Source of the DNA: Neiella litorisoli
GTDB lineage: Bacteria; Pseudomonadota; Gammaproteobacteria; Enterobacterales; Neiellaceae
NCBI RefSeq assembly: GCF_014773395.1
Contig: NZ_JACXAF010000015.1
Coordinates: 1 to 64,000, forward strand
Length of the DNA: 64,000 nucleotides
Direction of reading: 5' to 3'
The notes under the pieces are model-generated. The model saw nothing but the letters and a program-made list of their open reading frames with translations, was not told where the DNA came from and searched no databases. The translations under genes and the position numbers were made by a program. Every line of letters starts with the position of its first letter. The stretch's first letter is position 1. Shown in pieces: positions 55,569 to 64,000 of this stretch.

Positions 55569-56249
55569 ATGCCTTCAATTAATTGGCAAGAAGTAACCCG
55601 CCACGGCAGTATTGTCCGCTTAATTCGGCAGGGTGACCACTGTATTAAGGTTAAGGAAAACGATCAATATCGTTGGCTGGAAATTGATGGGATCATGCAA
55701 AGTTTGATGAAGTTGAACGAACCGGCCAATCCAACCCTGCCACCTCACCAAGCAATCAGCCAAATTTTTCCACCGGCAAAGTCTGCTGGCGTGGCCTTAG
55801 AGCTGGGACTTGGGGGCGGCACCATGCAGCGTTACTTCGCCCATCATCGCCCCAACTGGCAACTCACCTCGGTCGAAATTGATCCACTGATCCTCGAGCT
55901 GTTCCGCGAACATTTCGCCCCGCCACAATCGAACAACAGCTCAATATTGGAGCGCGCTGAGCGGATTATCACCCGTTTTGATGACAACTCAGTGAATGGC
56001 TTAATTATTGATATTTGCACCGACGAAGGGCTGCCAGAGTTTCTATCGGATCGCTACTTTTGGTTCGAAGTGGAGCGCGTGTTAGCGCACAATCCAACCG
56101 TTGCAGTCAACCTGATCCCCAAAGACGAGCAAGAGTGGCTTAGAGTCACCGACCTGATGCGAGCGATTCTCAGCGTGCCGCTGGGTTGGATCCAAATCCC
56201 TAACCACCTTAATATGTTGGTTGTCTCAGAACCTGAAGCAGCGGATTAA
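55569..56249 (+). CDS. Spermidine-synthase-like methyltransferase
   Basis: 226 aa. SAM/decarboxy-SAM binding motif [14 protein letters not shown] (about 78-91), acidic [16 protein letters not shown] (about 101-116), and [22 protein letters not shown] matching the catalytic-Asp region of SpeE-like proteins. Lacks the N-terminal tetramer domain of true SpeE and is shorter, so it may methylate rather than make spermidine. Its stop codon overlaps the convergent dtd stop by two bases (TTAA). Confidence 0.8.
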   Translation: MPSINWQEVTRHGSIVRLIRQGDHCIKVKENDQYRWLEIDGIMQSLMKLNEPANPTLPPHQAISQIFPPAKSAGVALELGLGGGTMQRYFAHHRPNWQLTSVEIDPLILELFREHFAPPQSNNSSILERAERIITRFDDNSVNGLIIDICTDEGLPEFLSDRYFWFEVERVLAHNPTVAVNLIPKDEQEWLRVTDLMRAILSVPLGWIQIPNHLNMLVVSEPEAAD

Positions 56250-56680
56250 ACCTGCAACCAAAACGTGACCGGACCATCATTGAGTAATGATACTTTCATA
56301 TCGGCAGCGAACTGGCCGGTTTCGGTGGTGACTCGCTCAGCACAGGCCTTGGCAAACTTCTGATACAAGTCATTGGCAAAGTCGCCTGATGCTGCTGATG
56401 AGAAGCTTGGTCGGTTACCTTTTCGAGTATCGGCGGGTAAGGTAAATTGCGAAACCACCAGAGCAGAGCCGCCAGCTTGCTGAACATTCAAGTTCATCTT
56501 GCCTTGTTCGTCCTCGAATACGCGGTAGTTGCACACTCGCTCGGCCAAACGCTTAGCTTTGGCTTCATCGTCCGTCTTTTCAACGCCAAGGAAAATCAGT
56601 AGGCCCGCATCGATTTTTCCGACCACCTGTTCATCAACGACCACTTGTGCATGTTGCACACGCTGAATTAACGCAATCAC
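56246..56680 (-). CDS. dtd: D-aminoacyl-tRNA deacylase
   Basis: Removes D-amino acids wrongly attached to tRNA, 144 aa (E. coli 145). The GTG at 56680 ([16 protein letters not shown]) is chosen because AGGAAG lies seven bases before it and it overlaps the yihY stop by four bases; the open frame to 56770 adds an unlike leader. The motifs [17 protein letters not shown] and [11 protein letters not shown] at the C-terminus (Gly-cisPro) are intact. Coupled to yihY. Confidence 0.95.
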   Translation of the reverse strand: MIALIQRVQHAQVVVDEQVVGKIDAGLLIFLGVEKTDDEAKAKRLAERVCNYRVFEDEQGKMNLNVQQAGGSALVVSQFTLPADTRKGNRPSFSSAASGDFANDLYQKFAKACAERVTTETGQFAADMKVSLLNDGPVTFWLQV

Positions 56681-57552
56681 TCGGTTACTTCCTCTTGTTC
56701 TGCCCGCTCGCCCAATGTGGCGGTAAATTCCGCCCCAAGCAGCACGATATACCAAGATAAATACACCCAAACGAAAATAATAGGTACTGCCGCCAAGGCG
56801 CCATAAATGGCCTGATAGGACGCAAAGTGAGCAATGTACAAAGCAAAGCCGCGTTTGCCTACTTCAAACAGGAACGCCGTTAACAGCGCCCCATACAGGC
56901 CATGCTTCCACTTCACTTCCTTGTTCGGCACCAACAAATAGAGCAACATAAAAATAAGCGTTGAGAGCACAAACGGCAGCACTTTGAGCATTTGTGTTTT
57001 CAGCCAACTAACGTCTTCCATCACATTTAAGCTGACTAAATAAGAGGTCGCCGCCAAACTGACACTGGCGAGGATCGGGCCAAGTGTCAGCACCATCCAA
57101 TAAATCGACAACGACATTGCCAAGCGGCGTTTTTGTTTGACTCGCCAAATCCGGTTCAGCGCGGTATCAATCGCCGACATCAACATAAACGCAACAAACA
57201 CCAAGGCCAGAATACCAATGGAAGTGGCTTTTGAGGCGTTGTTAACGAAGTCATTCATGTACTGTGCAACGACTTCACTGGCGGTCGGAACAAAGTTTTC
57301 GTAGACAAAGGCTTCGATTTCACCACGCAGCTCTTCAAACACCGGAAAGGCAGAGAACATGGCGAATGACACGGCAATCATCGGCACCAATGACAACAAG
57401 GTGACGTAAGCTAAGTGGCCGGCTGTAATCGAAACCTGATCGGCACTACAACGTTGGAAAAAGTGCTTAAGCACATCCAGAGCCCTAAGCCCTGCGTGCA
57501 ACAGGTATTGGAATATTTTTTGCCGATCGAACGACTTAAACGCATTCATCAT
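56677..57552 (-). CDS. yihY: YihY-family inner-membrane protein
   Basis: 291 aa from the ATG at 57552 ([11 protein letters not shown]), chosen because the upstream frame to 57624 has no membrane or family features; the ribosome site is weak. Six membrane segments; [18 protein letters not shown] is the YihY/RNase BN-like signature, though the RNase assignment has been withdrawn. Role in the envelope is unknown. Translationally coupled to dtd. Confidence 0.92.
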   Translation of the reverse strand: MMNAFKSFDRQKIFQYLLHAGLRALDVLKHFFQRCSADQVSITAGHLAYVTLLSLVPMIAVSFAMFSAFPVFEELRGEIEAFVYENFVPTASEVVAQYMNDFVNNASKATSIGILALVFVAFMLMSAIDTALNRIWRVKQKRRLAMSLSIYWMVLTLGPILASVSLAATSYLVSLNVMEDVSWLKTQMLKVLPFVLSTLIFMLLYLLVPNKEVKWKHGLYGALLTAFLFEVGKRGFALYIAHFASYQAIYGALAAVPIIFVWVYLSWYIVLLGAEFTATLGERAEQEEVTE

Positions 57553-57679
57553 GAAGCTCAATTTGGTTGGGCGGAAATATCTGCAAAAATAGTAACAATT
57601 CAGTGGCTTTTGCGTCACTGTCAATTCAGGTTAAGCTAACTAAAGTGAAAGTGATAGCGAGTTACAAGGATAAAACAAT

Positions 57680-57910
57680 ATGTCAGGTCAAGGTTCAGGC
57701 GGCAACGTCGTTGCTGCATTGTGTAGCTTTTTCATCCCAGGTTTAGGGCAACTGGTTCAAGGACGAATTATTCCAGCAATTTTATTCTTCCTAGTGATCG
57801 GTGCCTGCTACATCGGCTGGGTTCTGGTGGTGCCGGGCATTATCGGCCTGTTCATTCACTTGTGGTGTATTATTGATGCAGCGAAATACAAAGGTCCGGC
57901 AGGAGGATAG
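57680..57910 (+). CDS. Small TM2-like membrane protein
   Basis: 76 aa. Glycine-rich start (SGQGSGGN), then FFIPGLGQLVQGRIIPAILFF and two to three membrane segments (about 10-70). The PGLGQ-GR pattern resembles TM2/PspC-type small membrane proteins. AAGGA precedes the ATG. Its stop lies four bases before the next gene, so the two are co-transcribed. Function unknown. Confidence 0.75.
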   Translation: MSGQGSGGNVVAALCSFFIPGLGQLVQGRIIPAILFFLVIGACYIGWVLVVPGIIGLFIHLWCIIDAAKYKGPAGG

Positions 57911-57914
57911 CCCC

Positions 57915-58553
57915 ATGTATAAAGCTCTTATTGCAGCCAGTTTGCTTTTGTTAGCTGGCTGCGAAAGCACCTACTATTCAGCCATGGAATCGGTTGGTGT
58001 TCACAAACGTGACATCATGGTCGATCGCGTCGAAGAAGCGCGTGATGCTCAGTCAGATGCACAACAAGAATTCCAATCAGCGTTGGAGCAATTTCAGGCA
58101 CTAACCAATTTTGACGGTGGCGATTTGCAACGCATGTATGAATCGGTCAGCGATGCCTACGACGATAGCGCCGCTTCTGCCGCTCAAGTCAGCAAACGCA
58201 TTGACGATGTCGAAAGCGTGGCCGATGCCTTGTTTGAAGAATGGCAAGACGAGCTCGATCAAATCAGCAACGATCGCTTACGCCGCGATAGTGCAAGCAA
58301 GCTGAAAGCTACGGAGCGTAACTATAAGAGTTTGATTCGCTCTATGCGTCGCGCCGAAGCAAAGATGGATCCGGTACTCACTGCCTTGAAGGACAACATG
58401 TTGTACCTCAAGCACAACCTGAATGCAGCGGCAATTGGCTCGCTCGATCAGGAATATAAATCGATCAAGAGTGACATTGATGCGCTGATTGCTGAGATGA
58501 ACGCGTCGATTAGTAGCTCAAATGAGTTTATTGAGAGTTTACGCGGGAACTAA
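57915..58553 (+). CDS. DUF2959-family lipoprotein
   Basis: 212 aa from the ATG at 57915; GGAGGA lies seven bases before it. The frame is open from 57801, but the ribosome site and signal peptide decide. Lipobox LLLAGC (Cys17). The mature part is almost all helical, rich in D, E, Q and R (QSDAQQEFQSALEQFQAL), and probably a coiled-coil. DUF2959 proteins are conserved in marine gammaproteobacteria; role unknown. Ends at a strong bidirectional terminator. Confidence 0.88.
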   Translation: MYKALIAASLLLLAGCESTYYSAMESVGVHKRDIMVDRVEEARDAQSDAQQEFQSALEQFQALTNFDGGDLQRMYESVSDAYDDSAASAAQVSKRIDDVESVADALFEEWQDELDQISNDRLRRDSASKLKATERNYKSLIRSMRRAEAKMDPVLTALKDNMLYLKHNLNAAAIGSLDQEYKSIKSDIDALIAEMNASISSSNEFIESLRGN

Positions 58554-58571
58554 CCATCAATCCCCGCAACC

Positions 58572-58602
58572 AAAAAGGAGCACTATTTAGTGCTCCTTTT
58601 TT
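58572..58602. terminator. Bidirectional terminator between DUF2959 and typA genes
   Basis: GGAGCAC / GTGCTCC stem, with AAAAA before and TTTTTT after; convergent genes end 19 and 21 bases away. Confidence 0.9.
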
Positions 58603-58622
58603 CATGCTTGGTTCGCTTCGAA

Positions 58623-60437
58623 TTAGATGCGACCGGCGCGCTTGCGATCGCTTTCAGTCAGTAACTTCTTGCGAATGCGAATGCTTTCTGGCGTCACTTC
58701 AACCAGTTCGTCATCATTGATGAATTCCAGCGCTTGTTCCAAGGTGTAAACTACCGGCGGTGTTAACACTTGCGCATCATCCGTACCGGATGCACGGACG
58801 TTAGTCAATTGCTTACCTTTCAGGCAGTTAACGGTTAGGTCATTGTCACGGCTGTGAATACCGATGATCTGGCCTTCGTACACCTCATCAGCGTGCTTGG
58901 CAAATAGCTTGCCGCGCTCTTGCAGATTGAACAGGGCATAGGTCAACGCTTTACCAGTTGCATTCGAGATCAATACGCCATTGTTACGCTGACCGATAAT
59001 GCCACCTTTGTACGGACCATAATGGTCGAAGGTGTGATAGAGCAAACCCGAGCCTGAAGTCATAGTCATGAATTCAGTTTGGAAGCCAATCAAGCCACGG
59101 CTTGGGATCATGAAATCAAGACGAACACGGCCCTTGCCATCTGGTGTCATATTGCTCATCTCGGCTTTGCGCAAGCCAAGTTGCTCCATGACGGAGCCCT
59201 GATGCTCATCTTCAATGTCAACGGTCAGTGTTTCGTACGGCTCGAGCTTTTCACCATTTTCTTCTTTGATGATTACCTCAGGGCGCGATACCGCCAACTC
59301 AAAGCCTTCACGACGCATGTTTTCAATCAAGATGCCTAAGTGCAGCTCACCGCGGCCAGAAACACGGAATTTGTCCGGATCATCGGTCTCTTCAACACGC
59401 AGGGCAACGTTGTGAACCAACTCTTGCTCCAAACGCTCAAGGATGTTGCGCGAGGTAACGTACTTACCTTCTTTACCTGCAAATGGAGAGGTGTTGACCT
59501 GGAACGTCATGGTCACAGTCGGCTCATCAACGCTCAGTGGCGGCAATGCTTCAACTGTATTCTGATCGCAAATGGTGTCAGAGATCTTCAGTTCACCCAG
59601 ACCTGTAATGGCAATGATGTCGCCAGCATGGGCTTCAGTGACTTGATGGCGCTCTAGGCCCAGATAGCCCAGTACTTGGCCAACCTTGCCGTTACGAGTT
59701 TTGCCATCAGCACCCACGATAGTGACTTGTTGATTGACTTTGGCGGTACCGCGTTTGATACGACCAATACCAATAACACCAACATAAGAGCTGTAGTCCA
59801 GCTGCGAGATTTGCATTTGCAGCGGGCCAGCAGCATCGGCCTCTGGTGGCTCAACGTTGTCAATAATGGCCTGGAATAATGGCTCCATTGAATCAGATTC
59901 TTGATCCATATCGAGCGTCGCCCAACCGTTGATGGCCGAGGCGTACACAGTGATGAAGTCTAATTGCTCATCAGTTGCATCTAGGTTATCGAACAAGTCA
60001 AAAACTTGGTCCATGACCCAATCAGGACGAGCACCAGGCTTATCGACCTTATTGATGACAACAATTGGCTTCAAACCGCGAGCAAATGCTTTTTGCGTTA
60101 CAAAGCGAGTTTGCGGCATCGGGCCATCAACCGCATCAACCAGCAACAGCACGCAATCAACCATCGACATCACGCGCTCTACTTCACCGCCGAAATCGGC
60201 GTGGCCCGGAGTGTCGACGATATTAACGTGGTAACCGTTCCACTCGATGGCGGTGTTTTTCGCCAGAATGGTAATACCGCGTTCTTTTTCCAAATCATTG
60301 GAATCCATGACGCGTTCGCCTGAGTCGGCGCGCACGTCTAATGTGCCCGACTGCTGCAACAGCTTATCAACCAAAGTGGTCTTACCATGGTCAACGTGGG
60401 CAATGATCGCGATATTGCGAATTTGTTTGGTTTGCAT
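58623..60437 (-). CDS. typA: Ribosome-associated GTPase TypA/BipA
   Basis: Translation-factor GTPase for ribosome assembly and stress, 604 aa (E. coli 607). G1 [10 protein letters not shown]2 with RGITI, G3 [12 protein letters not shown]4 NKVDKPGA and G5 are intact. EF-G-like domains II, III and V and the BipA C-terminal domain ([19 protein letters not shown]) are present. Divergent from glnA as in E. coli. Confidence 0.97.
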   Translation of the reverse strand: MQTKQIRNIAIIAHVDHGKTTLVDKLLQQSGTLDVRADSGERVMDSNDLEKERGITILAKNTAIEWNGYHVNIVDTPGHADFGGEVERVMSMVDCVLLLVDAVDGPMPQTRFVTQKAFARGLKPIVVINKVDKPGARPDWVMDQVFDLFDNLDATDEQLDFITVYASAINGWATLDMDQESDSMEPLFQAIIDNVEPPEADAAGPLQMQISQLDYSSYVGVIGIGRIKRGTAKVNQQVTIVGADGKTRNGKVGQVLGYLGLERHQVTEAHAGDIIAITGLGELKISDTICDQNTVEALPPLSVDEPTVTMTFQVNTSPFAGKEGKYVTSRNILERLEQELVHNVALRVEETDDPDKFRVSGRGELHLGILIENMRREGFELAVSRPEVIIKEENGEKLEPYETLTVDIEDEHQGSVMEQLGLRKAEMSNMTPDGKGRVRLDFMIPSRGLIGFQTEFMTMTSGSGLLYHTFDHYGPYKGGIIGQRNNGVLISNATGKALTYALFNLQERGKLFAKHADEVYEGQIIGIHSRDNDLTVNCLKGKQLTNVRASGTDDAQVLTPPVVYTLEQALEFINDDELVEVTPESIRIRKKLLTESDRKRAGRI

Positions 60438-60708
60438 GTGCTTTTTACTCTGTCATCTCAGCAAGTGCTGGCGAGGCGAGCGAATTCGCAGCTCTGGCCA
60501 GTAGCGTTAGCGACATAATCATAGTTATGCCTCATCTTTGGGTGCGTATTATGCACAAAAAAAAGACGATTGCTCGGTCTTTGTGATCTTGATCGATCGG
60601 AAGTGTTTTCGGCGCAGTGACAATAGTGCGATCCAGATCACTCCGAAAAACTGAGATTGCTGTAAAAGTAATGGCGCTTTGCACTCATATGGACAGCCGC
60701 TAGCTCAG

Positions 60709-60737
60709 GCACCATTTTTGTGCATTACGCACCATTT
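60709..60737 (+). promoter_or_regulatory. NtrC-binding sites upstream of glnA
   Basis: GCACCATTTTTGTGC (60709-60723) is a good NtrC-type dyad (GCACCA...TGGTGC family); a second half-site GCACCATTTT follows at 60729. They lie about 100 bases before the sigma-54 promoter, the usual enhancer distance. The glnL site is almost the same sequence. Confidence 0.75.
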
Positions 60738-60818
60738 TAGTTCTTTTTGTCCACTTCCAAAGCATGGTTTTGTTGCATTGATTTCGACAACTAATTGTTA
60801 TCAAACAAAATGTCCATT

Positions 60819-60835
60819 TTGGCACACAATTCGCT
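60819..60835 (+). promoter_or_regulatory. Sigma-54 promoter of glnA
   Basis: TTGGCAC-ACAAT-TCGCT matches the -24 GG and -12 GC elements (consensus TTGGCAC-N5-TTGCW) with one change in the -12 element. About 79 bases from the glnA start. Confidence 0.7.
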
Positions 60836-60913
60836 TTGAAGTCAGACCCCATTTAAAACAACAACGTGGATTGACCAGAATTTCCTAGTATGGAAATCGG
60901 AGGTATTTAAAGG

Positions 60914-62323
60914 ATGTCCGTAGAAAACGTACTAAATCAGTTAAAAACTGAAGAAATTAAATTTGTTGACCTGCGCTTTACTGATACTAAAGGTAAAGAG
61001 CAGCACGTAACTATCCCATCTCACCAAGTTGACGAAGATTTCTTCGAAGACGGTAAGATGTTCGATGGTTCTTCAATCGCTGGCTGGAAAGGCATTAACG
61101 AATCAGACATGATTTTGATGCCAGACCCAAGCACTGCGCTGCTTGACCCATTCTCAGACGAAGCAACTCTGATTGTTCGCTGTGACATCCTTGAGCCAGC
61201 GACTATGCAAGGCTACGACCGCGACCCACGTTCTGTTGCTAAGCGCGCAGAAGAGTACTTGAAGTCTACCGGTATCGGTGATGCTTCTTACTTCGGTCCA
61301 GAACCAGAATTCTTCATGTTCGACGACGTTCGCTTCACTTCAGACATGTCTGGTGCAAGCTACAAAGTTGATTCAGAAGAAGCAGGCTGGAACAGCGACA
61401 AAGAATACCCAGAAGGTAACTTGGGTCACCGTCCAGGCGTTAAAGGCGGTTACTTCCCAGTACCACCAGTCGATTCTGGCTACAACATCCGTCACGCCAT
61501 GTGCATGATCATGGAAGAGATGGGCCTGACTGTTGAAGCGCATCACCACGAAGTTGCGACTGCTGGTCAGAACGAAATCGCTACTCTGTTCAACAGCTTG
61601 GTTAAGAAAGCTGATGAAATCCAAGTGTACAAGTATGTTGTTCACAACGTTGCACACGCTTATGGCAAGTCTGCTACTTTCATGCCTAAGCCGCTTGTTG
61701 GCGACAACGGTTCTGGTATGCACTGTCACCAGTCTATCTATAAAGAAGGCGAAAACACCTTCTCTGGCGACAAGTACGGCGGGTTGTCTGAAACTGCTCT
61801 GTACTACATCGGTGGTATCATCAAGCACGCTAAAGCAATCAATGCTTTCGCCAACGCTTCTACCAACTCTTACAAGCGTTTGGTTCCAGGCTTCGAAGCC
61901 CCAGTAATGCTGGCTTACTCTGCTCGTAACCGTTCTGCTTCTATCCGTATCCCATTCGTTCCTTCTCCGAAGGCTCGTCGTATTGAGGTACGTTTCCCGG
62001 ATCCAACAGCTAACCCATACTTGGCGTTCGCTGCAATGTTGATGGCTGGCCTTGACGGCATCCAGAACAAGATCCACCCAGGCGATGCAATGGATAAAGA
62101 CTTGTACGATCTGCCAGCTGAAGAAGCTGCAGCAATCCCACAAGTTGCATCTTCTCTGGAAGAAGCGCTGTCTGCACTAGACGCAGACCGTGAGTTCTTG
62201 AATGCTGGCGGTGTATTCTCTAACGACATGATCGACGCTTACATCGAGCTGAAATCTGCTGAAGTTGAGCGCCTGAACATGACAACTCACCCAGTTGAGT
62301 TCGAAATGTACTACAGCGTATAA
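60914..62323 (+). CDS. glnA: Glutamine synthetase, type I
   Basis: Makes glutamine from glutamate, ammonia and ATP; 469 aa, same as E. coli. [39 protein letters not shown] and metal/ammonia-site motifs are intact. The adenylylation tyrosine is in [10 protein letters not shown] (near residue 398), so GlnE control is expected. GGAG sits before the ATG. Strongly biased, highly expressed codon use. Confidence 0.98.
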   Translation: MSVENVLNQLKTEEIKFVDLRFTDTKGKEQHVTIPSHQVDEDFFEDGKMFDGSSIAGWKGINESDMILMPDPSTALLDPFSDEATLIVRCDILEPATMQGYDRDPRSVAKRAEEYLKSTGIGDASYFGPEPEFFMFDDVRFTSDMSGASYKVDSEEAGWNSDKEYPEGNLGHRPGVKGGYFPVPPVDSGYNIRHAMCMIMEEMGLTVEAHHHEVATAGQNEIATLFNSLVKKADEIQVYKYVVHNVAHAYGKSATFMPKPLVGDNGSGMHCHQSIYKEGENTFSGDKYGGLSETALYYIGGIIKHAKAINAFANASTNSYKRLVPGFEAPVMLAYSARNRSASIRIPFVPSPKARRIEVRFPDPTANPYLAFAAMLMAGLDGIQNKIHPGDAMDKDLYDLPAEEAAAIPQVASSLEEALSALDADREFLNAGGVFSNDMIDAYIELKSAEVERLNMTTHPVEFEMYYSV

Positions 62324-62351
62324 GACCAAAAGTCTGGTACGAACTGTGAAC

Positions 62352-62382
62352 AAAGCCCGTGCATCGCACGGGCTTTTTTTTA
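62352..62382 (+). terminator. Terminator of glnA
   Basis: AAGCCCGTGC / GCACGGGCTT stem (loop ATC) followed by eight T, 30 bases after the stop. Confidence 0.92.
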
Positions 62383-62416
62383 TACTGAGCACAGGATTTG
62401 TTGCGCAGACATTAAC

Positions 62417-62968
62417 ATGAAACCAGTAGTCGTCATTTCGTGCTTGTTGAGCAGCTGGATGCTGACAAGCCACGCTACAATCTACAGCTGGACTGACGAA
62501 AACGGCAATGTCGTCTATTCCGACATGCCCCGTCCTGGTGCAGATGCAATCGACCTGCGAGCACGAGTGCAAAATGTATCCGATGGTCAATCGGCAGTAG
62601 CCGGTTACCAACCGCAGCAAGAGTCAGCTCCACAAGCCCAACCTGCCATTGCGATTAGCGATCCAGCCCATGAAGCCACAATCCGCAGCGCTGAGGGTAA
62701 TCTGATGGTCACCGCTCAATTGTCGATCCCTGCTGGCGTTACACAACGACTGCAATTATTAGTGGATGGCCAAAAACAAGGCGAGCCGCAAGCCTCATCT
62801 GTGTTTGCACTAACGGGCGTCGAGCGTGGTAGCCATCAATTGCAGTTACAATTAGTGAATAATCAAGGCTCGGTACTGGCGTCCTCCGAAGCGATCCAAA
62901 TCCACATGCACCGCCCTTCGGTACTACACCCGAAAAATAAACCACCGGTTCCAACGCCACGCAATTAA
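62417..62968 (+). CDS. DUF4124-domain protein
   Basis: 183 aa. Signal peptide ending near TSHA, then TIYSWTDENGNVVYSDMPRPGAD (about 21-43), the DUF4124 signature. Low-complexity QQESAPQAQPA follows, then a beta-sandwich-like C-terminal part. Envelope protein of unknown role; a DUF4124 gene between glnA and glnL is a frequent arrangement in marine gammaproteobacteria. Confidence 0.88.
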   Translation: MKPVVVISCLLSSWMLTSHATIYSWTDENGNVVYSDMPRPGADAIDLRARVQNVSDGQSAVAGYQPQQESAPQAQPAIAISDPAHEATIRSAEGNLMVTAQLSIPAGVTQRLQLLVDGQKQGEPQASSVFALTGVERGSHQLQLQLVNNQGSVLASSEAIQIHMHRPSVLHPKNKPPVPTPRN

Positions 62969-63084
62969 TCACTTGCCTGATTGAGGTTTGTTCCAAGATA
63001 ACGCCCCAAGATTAGGCATAAATTTTGCTGGGTTTGTATTTGGAACAAAATTCGGGAGTTATTCCAGTTTCAATAACATCTCCC

Positions 63085-63099
63085 GCACCACTATTGTGC
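63085..63099 (+). promoter_or_regulatory. NtrC-type site before glnL
   Basis: GCACCACTATTGTGC differs from the glnA site by two bases. It lies 88 bases before the glnL start, consistent with NtrC control of glnLG (repression in E. coli). Confidence 0.65.
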
Positions 63100-63187
63100 A
63101 AACCATGTTAAGGTGACTTGAGGCTTTAGCCAAAAGTTCCTTATTGGTGCACAAACACGATTCAGATATTGAGCGACAAGCAGCATT

Positions 63188-64000
63188 ATGATTAGCGACT
63201 CAACACAACAAGTTATACCAGGTCTGTCCGAAACATTACTGGAACACTTGTCAACGGCAGTGATCTTACTCGACCACCGCCTACTCATCCGCTACATCAA
63301 CGCTGCTGGCGAACAAACTCTAGCGCAAAGTGCCCATCGTTTGATTGGCGAAAAGTTCACCACCCTGTTCGAGCATTGCTCGCTGCAATCAGACTTACTG
63401 CAAGCAGTGTTCAGCAAGGCTCAAGGATTTACCGATTCGGAAGTGTCTTTGGTGCCAACCGATGCCGAACCTCTACTGGCAGACATTGCCGTCTCACCGA
63501 TGATCATTGGCGATCAAATATACGCACTGATGGAATTGCGTCGTGTTGACCAACAACGTCGGATCAGCCAAGAAGTCATTCAATCGGCTCAACAAACCGC
63601 CGCGCGAGATTTAGTTCGCAGCTTAGCCCATGAAATTAAAAACCCACTCGGTGGTTTGCGCGGTGCCGCCCAGCTTTTACAAAAAGAGCTGGTTAACAAT
63701 GAGTTAAGTGAATTTACCCGCATCATTATCGAGCAAGCCGACCGACTACGAAACTTAGTCGACCGGTTATTGGGGCCCCAGCGCCCGGGCGAACGCGGCG
63801 AGCACAACATTCACAAAGTACTGGAAACCGTGCGCCAGCTGGTCAGTATGGAGAAGTCTGAAGACTTAGCCATCATTCCCGATTATGACCCCAGCATTCC
63901 GGAATTCCCGATGGATCCGGAACAAATGCAGCAAGCCATCCTGAACATCGTTAAAAACGCCGTTGAAGCGCTGGAAGGCAAGGGCACCATTACCATGTCG
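63188..64000 (+). CDS. glnL: Nitrogen regulation sensor kinase NtrB (partial)
   Basis: The first 271 codons of NtrB/GlnL; the frame continues beyond the window. N-terminal PAS domain (about 15-115), then the HisKA motif RSLAHEIKNPLGGLRGAAQLL with the phosphorylated His near residue 154, the H-box proline region, and the ATPase domain beginning with NIVKNAVEAL. Controls NtrC by phosphorylation in response to PII. The expected glnG/ntrC should follow outside the window. Confidence 0.95.
   Translation, partial: MISDSTQQVIPGLSETLLEHLSTAVILLDHRLLIRYINAAGEQTLAQSAHRLIGEKFTTLFEHCSLQSDLLQAVFSKAQGFTDSEVSLVPTDAEPLLADIAVSPMIIGDQIYALMELRRVDQQRRISQEVIQSAQQTAARDLVRSLAHEIKNPLGGLRGAAQLLQKELVNNELSEFTRIIIEQADRLRNLVDRLLGPQRPGERGEHNIHKVLETVRQLVSMEKSEDLAIIPDYDPSIPEFPMDPEQMQQAILNIVKNAVEALEGKGTITMS

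Larger units (their letters stand above)
60438..60913. other. typA / glnA divergent regulatory region
   Basis: This 476-base gap carries the NtrC and sigma-54 signals of glnA (listed separately) and the typA promoter. I found no small gene or RNA. Confidence 0.6.

Overview
The window reads as chromosome of a marine gammaproteobacterium, most likely Alteromonadales-like. The housekeeping blocks keep the E. coli neighbourhoods: rph-pyrE beside yicC; gmk, rpoZ, spoT, trmH, recG; the yiiD-like gene, dtd, yihY; and typA divergent from glnA-glnL. A GH16 agarase-type enzyme, a Na+/H+ antiporter (NhaD) and a Na+/glutamate symporter fit a seawater organism that uses algal polysaccharide. The species cannot be fixed from this stretch alone.

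Layout. 1-7.5 kb is core: a chemoreceptor, glgC, pyrE-rph, an MscS-type channel and yicC. 7.6-17.8 kb is an accessory island with three separate HipBA toxin-antitoxin modules, a PLD-nuclease/SF2 helicase and a DUF4143 AAA ATPase, several preceded by repeated operator-like dyads. 17.8-28.9 kb is catabolic: a GH16 agarase, a GH2 glycosidase, an IclR regulator, and a divergent operon with a signal-less solute-binding-like protein, two CaiB/BaiF CoA-transferases, an enoyl-CoA hydratase, an aldehyde dehydrogenase and a cupin. A long dyad shared by the GH2 promoter and the IclR/operon promoter suggests one regulon. 28.9-42.6 kb holds gltS, nhaD, a four-gene MCE/Mla-type lipid transporter, a diguanylate cyclase, a PQQ-type dehydrogenase, and a MarR/GbsR-like gene with cydAB behind an FNR-type box.

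43-53 kb is gmk-rpoZ-spoT-ridA, trmH and recG. Between trmH and recG lies about 3.6 kb of integron-type gene cassettes without an integrase. The attC site of the first cassette is split by a 1364-bp IS110/IS1111-family element. Removing the element restores a canonical attC end, and the non-coding part of the element contains matches to both target halves and to its own end around a small hairpin, as expected for a guide (seek/bridge) RNA.

Just after recG are two tandem, separately transcribed 29-codon genes encoding nearly identical arginine-rich peptides. They differ mostly by synonymous changes and share a promoter dyad. I did not recognise this family. The right end (53.8-64 kb) is core again: yiiD-like, a spermidine-synthase-like methyltransferase, dtd, yihY, small envelope proteins, typA, and glnA - DUF4124 - glnL with NtrC and sigma-54 signals; glnL runs off the window.
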